Shown: positions 26,647-36,024 of the stretch, piece after piece | Position numbering within the stretch: the stretch's first letter is position 1 | How the letters are laid out: each line of letters starts with the position of its first letter | Assembly (NCBI GenBank): GCA_964624635.1 | Contig: CAZUXM010000003.1 | Coordinates: forward strand, 36,784 to 100,783 | DNA length: 64,000 nucleotides | Direction of reading: 5' to 3' | Source of the DNA: JANWKQ01 sp964624635 | Lineage (GTDB): Bacteria; Bacteroidota; Bacteroidia; CAIKAF01 | Made by a program: the position numbers and the translations under genes | Notes under the pieces: model-generated | Told to the model about the DNA's origin: nothing | Databases searched by the model: none | What the model saw: the letters and a program-made list of their open reading frames with translations, nothing else

Positions 26647-28677
26647 TTACTTTGCATTCTGCATAATAGAACCATATCCCTGTTGAGCACCCGGATGATT
26701 CGGATTAATCTTCAATGTTTCTGAAAAATAATACATTGCCGAATCCGAATTTTTTGCCGCAGTTAAGTAAGCACCTCCTAAATTATACAATACTTCAGGA
26801 TTGGCTGGATCTAGTTTTTTCGCTTTGTATAAATAAACAAAACAGGAATCTACTTTTCCTTCTTTATATTTCTCGAAACCAACATTTACATAATCCATAG
26901 CCACCATGTTTTTAAATAAAGGCACTTTAGGATTATTCGGAAATATTTCAATTACCTTTTTTACTGCCAGCTCGGCCGCTTCATAATTTTTGAGTTTATG
27001 CTCAAGTACCGCCATGTTCATCCAGGCATTGGCAAAATCCGGATGAATTTCTAACGCCTTTAAACAATATTGTTTAGCCTCTAAAGTCATAGCCATTTCT
27101 TTATCCTTATTAGCAAATTCTTCTGATTTATGTACCGTATATGAACAAGCATTCGCATTTAACAAGGCACTGTTAGGATGTGTTTTTACATCAGTAATAG
27201 CTAAAGTATAATCATTTTTCCAGGCGGCATTCCGTTGCTGAGTTACTATAAAAAATGGAATCGCAACTAAAGTGGTGAACCCTCCTGCTGCATAAATGCT
27301 CGTTTTGGTTTTTTTGTTTTTACCCACTAATTGATATAATCCGTAGAAAATAAGTAAGATTAATCCCAATGAGGAATGATAAACCAAACGTTCACCCATA
27401 CTGGCTCCTATATTAAATACCAGGTTGCTTACCAATACCAGATTAAACAGATAAAACGAAAGACCAAATACAACAATGATATTTTTTTTGATAAACGCAT
27501 AAACCAGCCCACCAACCAAAAATACATGGAACACGATAGAGATAATTACTTCAGGCGAGGTAAAATGTCTGAATGCAATGGTCCTGAACGAATAATCGCT
27601 GGCTAACGGATAAGGGAAAATCTGCAATAAAAAATATTTAAGAAGTATGTACACCTGAGTAGCTCTTTTTTCATCACCCTGTGCAAACAAATAATAATCA
27701 TTCAGCACATCGGGCTTAACATCATCAGGTCCGGCTACCATTACTGCATTTGTTCTTAGTAAATAATAAGGCAAAAAGGCAAATACCAAAGGCGTTATCA
27801 CCATCACCAGTTCCAACCAATTCAGTTTATTTTGTTTTAAATACACCCATACCGGAACAATGATTAACAATACGGCTCCATATTCTTTGGATAACATGGC
27901 CAGAAAAAAACAAATGCCTAAATATGCCAGATACAACGGCTTTTTGGTGTTTAAATATTTATCCAATTGTATAAGCGTAAGCAAGATAAATAACAACGAT
28001 AAAATTTCATCACGGCTTTTAATATTGGCTACTACCTCCGTATGTAAAGGATGCATGGTAAAAACAAGAGTAATAAACAGTGCCCATAACTCAGCATGGT
28101 TTAAATTTTTAAGGAGTATTTTGTACAAAAAGTAAAAAAGCACTACCATTGAAATAGCAAAGAGAAATACATTAAAAAAATGCTGGATATGTGCCAGTCT
28201 TTTAAACTCATGTACTTTGGTAATGTTTTGCCGACCCTCGCCAAATTCTTTTGTAACAAAAAACACTTCACCATCAGGGGTTATTTTTTTTATTTTCCCT
28301 TTGTAATTTTTTCCATCAGTACCTGTAATCGTAATATTATCACCCGGAGAAAAACCAAAAAATTCATATTCCAACGCAAAAGTCACAATAGATAAAGGAC
28401 GGTAACGACCGCCTGACAACTGTCCCTTTGAACCTACCTGTTTAAAAAAACTGGCCATGGCATCTTTTGTCATGATACTTCCTATGCCATCGATCCCTTG
28501 ATGAACGTATTCATTTTTTTCCATGGTAATTCCATCATCCAATGCATATTCGTTATTGATGGAAGAGCCATAAAAAATAAAACTGACAACGAAAACAATG
28601 GCAGCTAAGATCCAGAATCTTTTATCCGGAGCTTTTTTGATTTCTTTTAGCTTAGGTGGTGTTTGTTTTTTTGCCAT
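26647..28677 (-). CDS. TMTC-like membrane protein with C-terminal TPRs
   Basis: 676 residues from ATG 28677 (an ATG 30 bp earlier adds 10 residues). About ten transmembrane helices fill residues 20-460. The first periplasmic loop holds ALDDGITMEKNEYVHQGIDG and GRYRPLSIVTFALEYEFFG; later FTMHPLHTEVVANIKSRDEILSLLF, as in the TMTC/DUF1736 GT-C-like group (transmembrane and TPR-containing O-mannosyltransferase-like). The C-terminal third has 3-4 tetratricopeptide repeats (ALEIHPDFANAWMNMAVLEHK, KKLDPANPEVLYNLGGAYL, LKINPNHPGAQQGY). Probable inner-membrane glycosyltransferase of exported proteins; donor and target unknown. Confidence 0.75.
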   Translation of the reverse strand: MAKKQTPPKLKEIKKAPDKRFWILAAIVFVVSFIFYGSSINNEYALDDGITMEKNEYVHQGIDGIGSIMTKDAMASFFKQVGSKGQLSGGRYRPLSIVTFALEYEFFGFSPGDNITITGTDGKNYKGKIKKITPDGEVFFVTKEFGEGRQNITKVHEFKRLAHIQHFFNVFLFAISMVVLFYFLYKILLKNLNHAELWALFITLVFTMHPLHTEVVANIKSRDEILSLLFILLTLIQLDKYLNTKKPLYLAYLGICFFLAMLSKEYGAVLLIIVPVWVYLKQNKLNWLELVMVITPLVFAFLPYYLLRTNAVMVAGPDDVKPDVLNDYYLFAQGDEKRATQVYILLKYFLLQIFPYPLASDYSFRTIAFRHFTSPEVIISIVFHVFLVGGLVYAFIKKNIIVVFGLSFYLFNLVLVSNLVFNIGASMGERLVYHSSLGLILLIFYGLYQLVGKNKKTKTSIYAAGGFTTLVAIPFFIVTQQRNAAWKNDYTLAITDVKTHPNSALLNANACSYTVHKSEEFANKDKEMAMTLEAKQYCLKALEIHPDFANAWMNMAVLEHKLKNYEAAELAVKKVIEIFPNNPKVPLFKNMVAMDYVNVGFEKYKEGKVDSCFVYLYKAKKLDPANPEVLYNLGGAYLTAAKNSDSAMYYFSETLKINPNHPGAQQGYGSIMQNAK

Positions 28678-28758
28678 GGGTAGAATAAAAGTAGGAAAAA
28701 ACTTCAATAAACATGCAGTTAATAGAACGCTGATGTAGCTGATTTAAACGGATAAAAC

Positions 28759-29322
28759 CTATTTAATCCTATCCGGATTCTGACTCATAAAAGCTTTCCA
28801 GCCGGTGGCTTTTTTCTTTTTGACAGAAGTATCTGAAGAAGGCATGGAAAACTGAAAATGATGACAAACGGCAATAGCCAATGCATCCGTTTGATCAAAA
28901 TATGGGGGAAGCTCAGGTAAATTGAGTAAACGTTGTAACATATAAGCTACTTGTTCTTTTGTACTACTTCCTTTACCGGTTATCGATTGTTTTATTTTTC
29001 GAGGCGAATATTCAGTCACTGGCATATTTCTATGTAAAGCAGCTGCAATGGCAATGCCTTGTGCTCTTCCCAGTTTTAACATAGATTGAACATTTTTACC
29101 AAAAAAAGGTGCCTCAATAGCTACTTCATCAACCTCATGGGCATTGATTAACTCATAAATGGTATTAAAAACCAATTTCATTTTTTCATAACCATCATCC
29201 ATGCGACTCATATTAATAACATCTGTTTTAATAAGACTCATTTTATTGGCATGAATGCAAATGATACCATATCCCATGATATTGGTTCCGGGGTCTATAC
29301 CAAGTATAATTCGCTTATTCAT
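28759..29322 (-). CDS. ruvC: Holliday junction resolvase RuvC
   Basis: 187 residues, an endonuclease that cuts Holliday junctions during recombination. IILGIDPGTNIMGYG carries catalytic Asp10; VAIEAPFFGKN carries Glu70; YFDQTDALAIAVCHH carries Asp143 and Asp146: the four carboxylates of the family. VQSMLKLGRAQGIAIAAA and SPRKIKQSITGKGSSTKEQV are the conserved DNA-binding blocks. The C-terminal tail is K-rich. It is 81 bp downstream-divergent from the TMTC-like gene and is monocistronic by spacing. Confidence 0.97.
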   Translation of the reverse strand: MNKRIILGIDPGTNIMGYGIICIHANKMSLIKTDVINMSRMDDGYEKMKLVFNTIYELINAHEVDEVAIEAPFFGKNVQSMLKLGRAQGIAIAAALHRNMPVTEYSPRKIKQSITGKGSSTKEQVAYMLQRLLNLPELPPYFDQTDALAIAVCHHFQFSMPSSDTSVKKKKATGWKAFMSQNPDRIK

Positions 29323-29509
29323 GAAAGAGGTTGTTTGTATCGTTGTAGAATTAAAATTAACTTCTAATATATAAAAAAGCCGGAAAGTTATAAGCCTTTA
29401 CACAGGTGACAGAAGCTACAAGATGAAAAATTGAAATTAACTTAATTATTCTTTCGTCTTCTAACCCCTGTCTTCCAGCTTTTTTCTATATTTACAAAGG
29501 TAGAAACGC

Positions 29510-30481
29510 ATGGATAAGAAAAAAATTTCTTTTTGGAGAATTACCATCGCTGTAATTATATCACTGGTATCCATTGTATTTATATCTTACAGACTCAGCT
29601 TAATCCCTTCTGAAAAAATCCAGGAGATTACCCAGGCATTTAAGAATCCTTTTCACATTTTTTTATTGGCTGTGGTATTTATATTAATGATTGCCAACTG
29701 GGTTACCGAAGTATTCAAATGGAAATTATTATTAAAACCCAGGGTTAACATTACCTTTAGAAGAGGCTTTGCCTCTGTTATATCAGGCGTTTCATTAGGA
29801 GCCATAACTCCAAGTAGAATTGGGGAGTTTGCAGGAAGAATATTTTATTTAAAAGATAATGATAAAATATTTGGAACAGTGGCTTCGTTTACCGGAGGTT
29901 TTGCCCAGAATATTGTTACCGTTTTTACCGGATTAATATGCATGATATTTTACATCATGATTTTTGACCATGAAATGTTGGTTAAAGACCCTTTTATTTT
30001 TTATCTGGTTTTTATTTTGAGCATTATAGTTATTATTCTTCTACTACTCGTCTACCTAAACCTTTCATATTTTATTGATAAAATCTCTCATTGGAAAATT
30101 ATCAAAAAATTTGAAGATTATTTACCCCATACAGCTGATTGGAGCTCAAAAGATTTGGGAATTGTATTTGTTTATAGTTTTATAAGGTATTCCATTTTTT
30201 CCTCACAATATTTATTGCTATTGTGCATTTTTGGAATAGATATACCAATACAGGAACAAATGATAAAAATTGGTTTAATATTTTTACTTACTTCATTTAT
30301 ACCCTCTTATTCTGTTAGTGATATTGCCAATAGAGGAAGTGTAAGTATGGCGGTATTTAATAATCCTTCTATGGATTTAGCCGTTGCCGCGGCTTCACTT
30401 ACCTTATGGGTTATTAATTTAGCAATACCGGGACTTATTGGGAATTTTTTACTAATAAAAGAAAGCAGAAATAATAAATGA
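29510..30481 (+). CDS. LPG-synthase-TM/flippase-like integral membrane protein
   Basis: 323 residues with about eight transmembrane helices. SGVSLGAITPSRIGEFAGRIFYL (90-112) is the signature of the lysylphosphatidylglycerol synthase transmembrane region (UPF0104/flippase-like) family, often beside glycosyltransferases. No soluble aminoacyl-transferase domain follows, so it is the membrane domain alone. It overlaps the next gene (GT2) by 4 bp (ATGA), suggesting a common job, perhaps moving a lipid-linked sugar (inference). It begins after a 187-bp spacer with a TATATTTA box. Confidence 0.8.
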   Translation: MDKKKISFWRITIAVIISLVSIVFISYRLSLIPSEKIQEITQAFKNPFHIFLLAVVFILMIANWVTEVFKWKLLLKPRVNITFRRGFASVISGVSLGAITPSRIGEFAGRIFYLKDNDKIFGTVASFTGGFAQNIVTVFTGLICMIFYIMIFDHEMLVKDPFIFYLVFILSIIVIILLLLVYLNLSYFIDKISHWKIIKKFEDYLPHTADWSSKDLGIVFVYSFIRYSIFSSQYLLLLCIFGIDIPIQEQMIKIGLIFLLTSFIPSYSVSDIANRGSVSMAVFNNPSMDLAVAAASLTLWVINLAIPGLIGNFLLIKESRNNK

Positions 30482-31569
30482 ATTGGATACTGATATATAT
30501 ATCCATGATTGTTATTGGGATTTATTCCTTTTATAGTTTATTCATTTTTTTAGGATTTTATATTGTTCCATCAAAAAAATCAAAACCAACGGAAAATAAA
30601 TTTTTTTCTATTATTATTCCTTTCCGAAATGAAGAAACCCACTTGCCGGTACTTTTACAATCACTTCAAAAGCTTGAATATACCTTAGATGGTTATGAAA
30701 TTATTTTGGTGAACGATCATTCTACCGATGAAAGCATATCCATACTACAAGAGTATATTGGTAATAATATTTCGTTGATACATTCTACCGGAGAAGGCAA
30801 AAAACAAGCCATTGCTGAAGGCATTAAACATGCACAAGGGAGTTGGATATTAACAACTGATGCTGATTGTGAAGTACCTCCTAAATGGTTAAAAGAGATT
30901 GAACAAACCAATGCTCATATGGTATTGGGTCCTGTTGAATTAAAAGGTGTAAAAAAACTACTTCACTATTTTCAGGAATTTGAATGGGCGGCATTACAAT
31001 CCATTTCAGCAGGCAGCTGTTTCTGGAAAAAACCTTTGATGAGCAATGGTGCCAATATTGCCTATGAAAAAAAACATTTTGAAGAATCAGCCTTAAAAAA
31101 AGAAACAGCCTCCGGTGATGATATATTTTTACTGGAAGACTTTAAAAGAAAAAAACTATCTGCAGAATTTAGCTGGAAAACAAATAGTATTGTACAAACT
31201 CAACCGGTAAATACTTGGAAAGAGTTAATACAACAAAAAGTACGTTGGGCTTCCAAATCAAAATACTATCGTAACAAATGGAATGTAGTATTAGGTTTTT
31301 TGGTTATGCTGGCAAATATGATAGTTATCATCTCCTGGATCAATCTGGTATTATGGTCGCCAAGTAGTCAATTCTATTGTATGGTACTTATGGTAAAAAT
31401 GATGGCTGACATTACGTTTATGTTGCCTTACCTGATATTGGTTCGCAGACCACAGGTTGTTTTACTGGTGCCATTTTTTGTTTTTGCCTATCCATTATAC
31501 TTTTTATGGATACTGGTTTTATCTTTGAGTGGAAAATATACCTGGAAAGAAAGAGAATACCGTGCTTAA
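30478..31569 (+). CDS. family 2 glycosyltransferase, membrane-bound
   Basis: 363 residues. A short N-terminal membrane segment is followed by the GT2 domain: FSIIIPFRNEETHLPVLLQSL, EIILVNDHSTDES, GEGKKQAIAEGIKHAQG, LTTDADCEVPPKWL (the D-x-D metal site) and ASGDDIFLLEDFKRK; WKELIQQKVRWASK is the QxxRW-like block. Two to three membrane helices end the protein (GFLVMLANMIVIISWINLVLW and following). Processive or polyprenyl-type GT2, transferring a sugar to a lipid carrier or a surface glycan. Coupled by overlap to both neighbours. Confidence 0.88.
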   Translation: MNWILIYISMIVIGIYSFYSLFIFLGFYIVPSKKSKPTENKFFSIIIPFRNEETHLPVLLQSLQKLEYTLDGYEIILVNDHSTDESISILQEYIGNNISLIHSTGEGKKQAIAEGIKHAQGSWILTTDADCEVPPKWLKEIEQTNAHMVLGPVELKGVKKLLHYFQEFEWAALQSISAGSCFWKKPLMSNGANIAYEKKHFEESALKKETASGDDIFLLEDFKRKKLSAEFSWKTNSIVQTQPVNTWKELIQQKVRWASKSKYYRNKWNVVLGFLVMLANMIVIISWINLVLWSPSSQFYCMVLMVKMMADITFMLPYLILVRRPQVVLLVPFFVFAYPLYFLWILVLSLSGKYTWKEREYRA

Positions 31570-32653
31570 AAAAAATAAATCCATAACACCCGGGAAGATC
31601 ATCTGGAAAAAATTCAGAAAAGATAAATGGGGAATGGGGGGAATTATTTTCATTGGTATTTGTTTATTTATTTCTCTTTTGGGTTATAGCATTACCCCTG
31701 ACTCTACACCTCATGCGGATGCACAATGTGTTGAAATTGCACTGACTCCACCCATGAGCAGCATTCAATTTATACGAATAGAAAAACCTGTGGTCGTTAA
31801 TACTTCATTTATCACTCAGCTACTAAAAGGAGCACCTCGTAAATGTAATTATATCCCTGTAAAAAGCAGCGAATTAAGTGGCGATGTTATTTCAATTGAA
31901 CAATATATTAATTACAATAAAAAACTTGTTGATGATCATAAATATTCCATCAACAAAGACAGAATTATTTTACCGGTTACCAAAAAAGTCTTTGTATTGG
32001 GTACTGATCGTTTTGGCAGAGATGTATTGAGCAGATTAATGATTGGAACCCGTATTACCATGATGGTAGGTTTTATTGCCGTAATCATCTCTGTAATTAT
32101 TGGAATTGTTATGGGTGCTTTTGCGGGATATTTCGGGAAATGGATTGACAATCTTATTCTCTGGCTCATGAATGTAGTATGGAGCATTCCCACTTTATTA
32201 TTGGTACTTACCATTACCATTAGTTTAGGTAAAGGTTTGTTACCTGTTTTTGTAGCAGTGGGTTTAACCATGTGGGTAGATGTAGCGAGAATTGTTAGAG
32301 GAGAAATTTTATCACTCCGTGAAAAAGAATTTGTGGTAGCCGGGAAAGCGTTGGGATTTACGTCAGTAAGAATCATATTTAAACATATAGTCCCCAATGT
32401 AATGGCATCTGTATTGGTAATTGCATCGGCTAACTTTGCTTCTGCTATATTAATAGAAAGCGGACTTAGTTTTCTTGGGTTGGGTGCCCAGCCCCCAACT
32501 CCCACCTGGGGAAATATGATTGAATCACACCGCAATTTTATTACCACTTCTCATGCACATTTAGCCCTGATACCCGGATTTGCCATTATGTTTCTGGTAT
32601 TAGCGTTTACCATGGTGAGCAATGGATTAAAAAATGCAATGGAAAAAAGATAA
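31562..32653 (+). CDS. ABC transporter permease, OppC/DppC type
   Basis: 363 residues with GTG 31562 as start (the start overlaps the previous stop as GTGCTTAA); an in-frame ATG at 31529 would add 11 residues and a 41-bp overlap. The first membrane helix (GGIIFIGICLFISLLGY) is followed by an unusually long periplasmic insertion (about 100 residues) before the conserved LGTDRFGRDVLSRLMIGTR block of oligopeptide permeases; the EAA-like loop is EFVVAGKALGFTSVRIIFKHIVPN, then FLGLGAQPPTPTWGNM. Such insertions are usual in Bacteroidota permeases. No ATP-binding, partner permease or binding-protein gene is present nearby. Confidence 0.9.
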   Translation: MLKKNKSITPGKIIWKKFRKDKWGMGGIIFIGICLFISLLGYSITPDSTPHADAQCVEIALTPPMSSIQFIRIEKPVVVNTSFITQLLKGAPRKCNYIPVKSSELSGDVISIEQYINYNKKLVDDHKYSINKDRIILPVTKKVFVLGTDRFGRDVLSRLMIGTRITMMVGFIAVIISVIIGIVMGAFAGYFGKWIDNLILWLMNVVWSIPTLLLVLTITISLGKGLLPVFVAVGLTMWVDVARIVRGEILSLREKEFVVAGKALGFTSVRIIFKHIVPNVMASVLVIASANFASAILIESGLSFLGLGAQPPTPTWGNMIESHRNFITTSHAHLALIPGFAIMFLVLAFTMVSNGLKNAMEKR

Positions 32654-32666
32654 AAAAGAATAGAGT

Positions 32667-33746
32667 ATGGAGCCTTTAAAAGAAATGTTTAATAAAAATT
32701 ATTATCGTCAACTGGCGGATGTTTTATCCGATGCAGATAAAAATTTTAATGCAAAACTATTTTTAAAAGATGTAACTCATAATATGGAACCTCTTTCACT
32801 CAATGAAAGGTTGAGAAATACGTCCATTCAAATGAAAAAACATTTGCCTAACAACTACCAAAAAAGTATAGGCATCCTTAAAAAAGTAGCCAACGAAATG
32901 CCGAAAGGATATACTGCATTAATTTATCCTGACTTTGTTGGACTTTACGGACATGATGACAGAGAACTATCATTAGAGGCATTAGCCCATTTTACTTCCT
33001 ATGGTTCCTCAGAATTTGCCATTAGGGAATATTTAAAAAGAGATGTAAAGTATACTCTGAAAGCCATGGAAAAATGGGCCGGACATAAAAGTGAACATAT
33101 CCGACGATTGGCCAGTGAAGGATGCAGACCCCGTTTACCCTGGAGTTTTAAATTAGATGCCATTGTAAAAGACCCCACCTTAACAAAAAAAATTCTTCAA
33201 CAACTGAATGCCGATGATTCGTTGTATGTACGTAAATCAGTAGCGAATCACTTGAATGATTTTTCAAAAGATCATCCTGAGTATATGTTGAAGTTAGTGG
33301 AATCATGGGATAAAAAAAATCCTCATACCGCCTGGATTATTAAACATGCCTGCAGAACCCTCATTAAAAAAGGAAATGCCAAAGCATTAAGCATTTTTAG
33401 TTTTGATAAAAACATCCAGGTAAAATTGGATAGTTTGACGTTGAATAAAGAGAAAATAAAATTAGGTGATAGTTTACATTTTGACTTTACTTTACTATCT
33501 CAAGGCAAAAAACCACAAAAGCTAGTAGTAGATTATTGCATCCACTATTTTAAAAAGACAGGACCGTCTCCCAAGGTTTTTAAATTAAAGGAAATAGAAC
33601 TTCAACCCGGAGAAAAAGTCAATATTAAAAAAAGTCAGTTATTTAAAGATTTAACGACAAGAAAACACTATAGAGGTAAACATGTGTTGGAGATATTAGT
33701 TAATGGAAATGTATTAGGGAAGAAGGAGTTTGTATTAGTTGTGTAA
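32667..33746 (+). CDS. AlkC-like DNA glycosylase: HEAT-repeat plus C-terminal Ig-like domain
   Basis: 359 residues. Residues 1-240 are helical HEAT-like repeats of the AlkC/AlkD alkylbase DNA glycosylase superfamily: FTSYGSSEFAIREYL, RRLASEGCRPRLPWSFKL (conserved core), VRKSVANHLNDFSKDHP, and HTAWIIKHACRTLIKKGN. Residues about 250-359 form a separate beta-rich domain (IKLGDSLHFDFTLLSQGK, VVDYCIHYFKK) that looks like the immunoglobulin-like domain reported for AlkC proteins. Expected function: excision of N-alkylated purines without base flipping. It starts 13 bp after the permease gene and shares its transcript, an odd neighbourhood for a repair gene. The stop abuts the convergent gene. Confidence 0.8.
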   Translation: MEPLKEMFNKNYYRQLADVLSDADKNFNAKLFLKDVTHNMEPLSLNERLRNTSIQMKKHLPNNYQKSIGILKKVANEMPKGYTALIYPDFVGLYGHDDRELSLEALAHFTSYGSSEFAIREYLKRDVKYTLKAMEKWAGHKSEHIRRLASEGCRPRLPWSFKLDAIVKDPTLTKKILQQLNADDSLYVRKSVANHLNDFSKDHPEYMLKLVESWDKKNPHTAWIIKHACRTLIKKGNAKALSIFSFDKNIQVKLDSLTLNKEKIKLGDSLHFDFTLLSQGKKPQKLVVDYCIHYFKKTGPSPKVFKLKEIELQPGEKVNIKKSQLFKDLTTRKHYRGKHVLEILVNGNVLGKKEFVLVV

Positions 33747-36024
33747 TTACCAATATACTTTATTCCATCTATCTCTTAACGTGTCCGGTTCATCATATAA
33801 AGGAGTAATGGTACAAGCTTCTCCTTTATAAAAACGGGTATTTTTTAATTGCTCATATTTACCTGCCCACTGAATATAATCAGACTCCCTGTTGAGCATA
33901 TAATAACACCAACCAAGTAAATAATAAATCTCCGCCTGTTGTTCAGCATTTTTTGCCAACGGAACTGCTTTCTTATAATAAGAGGCACTGTTAGATAGTG
34001 CCATTATGTTTATTTGTGCCGTTAATGACTTCATATTACTATACTCACTCTGAAATAGAAAAGTTGATTCGTAATAATAATCCAACATATACCATGAATT
34101 ACCAAATTTTGAGAAATTATACCAGGCATTCCCTAACATACGGTAATCGTCAAATGTTTTTTGAGGTTTTGAATCAATCTTATACACCGTATCCACTATT
34201 TGTGTTTTGGTCCAGTAAACAAAATCTTTATCATATTTTTTTATATGCGAAACCACCAACGGGTTTTCATCCAGATACTCTCCCTTATCAAAAGTAAAAA
34301 TCCATGATTCTTCTGATATCTGCTTAAAACTCTCCAATGATCTTTTCAAATTATTTTGACGTAAGTACACAGTACCCAATATTTCCCAATGGTAAACCGG
34401 ACCGGGATAAGGAGATAATAAAATTTTCTCTAACTCATTTTTCTCTTTTTTATCAAATAAGGCTATGATTTTTTCAATGGTTTGAGTGGAGTTCATTTTA
34501 TCTACATACCTAATAATATAATAGTTATTGGTAGCATCCCATGAACTGCCATATAGCTTGCTGTTAGCAATATAAGAGCATAACACCGATTTATGTTCAG
34601 CTCCCTTTTGTTTGTATGCATTCCCTAAATAATTAAACAATGATCGTAACATTTGTTGAGACCAGAATTGTGAAAATCGATTTTTTAAAAGAAAGTTAAG
34701 TTCCTTCCCGATTAAATTTTGAGCTTCCTCCGAATTTACATCCTTAGTAATGGTTAACAACATGGTTTTGATGACCGATTTTTGAAAAACAATCATGCTG
34801 TCTTTTGAATTGATTTTATTTAAACTTTGTTCAGCTACCGAAACATCTCTGTTAAGAATCGCCAGATCGGCCAGTAATAAATAATAATATGAAGGATCAT
34901 CCTGTTCTAATACCTTCATGTTTTTTACTTCTTCATATACGCTTCTTAAATGAATAGCCGCTTGTTGAATTTCGTCAGCCTTATCTTCATTGTAATAATA
35001 ATAGTCCCATCGCCCTGAATAATAATTTGAATTGATAGATTCCGTTCCATACAAATCTTCTACTTTATTTACTTCGCGTGTAATTAACAATGGCAACAGC
35101 GGATGTTTAGGATAAAAATTATACACCTGATGAATTTGTTCTACCGCATTGTGATATTCCTTCATACCGGCCAATAAATAAAGATTGGCTCTTTCTTTGT
35201 CATTAGTGGCCATACTTAATTGAGACTCAAAATCTGTGTCAGTATACATATAATGAGAAACGTACATTTTTTTATCGGAATTACTATACACTTGAGCATG
35301 TATAAAATTAGCGGAATCAATTAGTCCGTTTCTTTCATATATCATGGATAAGTAATGAGTAGCCCACCAATCAACCGGAGTTTTTTCTTTACGGAATCCG
35401 AAGTAGGTATTGTATATATTGCGGAATGTTTTTTCATCATTCTGATAAAAAGCCAACCTTAATACCTGAAATGCATATTTCTTTTTCCAGAATCCATCTT
35501 TCTGTTCTGATAATTTTGACANNNNNNNNNNNNNNNNNNNNNNNNNNNNNNNNNNNNNNNNNNNNNNNNNCTCTGATGCCCGATAATGAATCATTATTGA
35601 TGCCTACCCATGGGTCAGGAGAAAACACCGTTCCTTCGCAATCTCTGGCAAAACTAATAAATGAATCCCACGATTTATTTCCTTTTAATTCTTTCTCTAA
35701 AGACGAATAAGATTCTTTTTTTTCTTCATTATATCTGAATATGTATTGAAATACTTCTTCTTCGGTAGATGATAAGTTTAATTGCTTTTTCCACTCAAGA
35801 GAGATCTTTCTTTCGTCAGTATCTCCGGTTTTAACTTCTCCATAATATAAGTGGGCATTGTAATAATAATAGTTCCACCAGGCACGGTTATCCTTGATAT
35901 CAGGATTCATTACCAGATAACGAATCTCATCATACTCTACTGACCATTCGCAAGCAGTAGTAAACTGAGTATTGAATAGCAGGTAACTAAAAACAATCAA
36001 ATATTTTTTTAACTGACTCTTCAT
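33747..36024 (-). CDS. large helical-repeat exported protein, interrupted by an assembly gap
   Basis: One gene read from ATG 36024 to the stop at 33747, about 755-760 residues, broken by 49 N at 35522-35570. The N-terminal part has a signal peptide (KKYLIVFSYLLFNTQFTTAC) and motifs ACEWSVEYDE, LSSTEEEVFQYIFRYNEEKKE and FARDCEGTVFSPDPW; the part after the gap is a long run of tetratricopeptide-like helical pairs rich in Y and W (WVYYLLGWCYYMLNRE style). The frame changes across the gap by one, so the real gap length is a multiple of three rather than 49. The ATG lies inside the end of the lipoprotein gene at 35987-37144 (38-bp overlap), so the two are coupled. Function unknown. Confidence 0.75.
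35522..35570. other. assembly gap of 49 N
   Basis: Unknown bases inside the helical-repeat gene. Because the coding frame on the two sides differs by one, the true number of missing bases should be divisible by three (for example 48). Confidence 0.95.

Noticed and set aside
33747..36024. Two separate genes meeting at the N run
   Set aside because: Both halves fit one continuous protein if the gap is a multiple of three; the second half lacks its own start other than across the gap.
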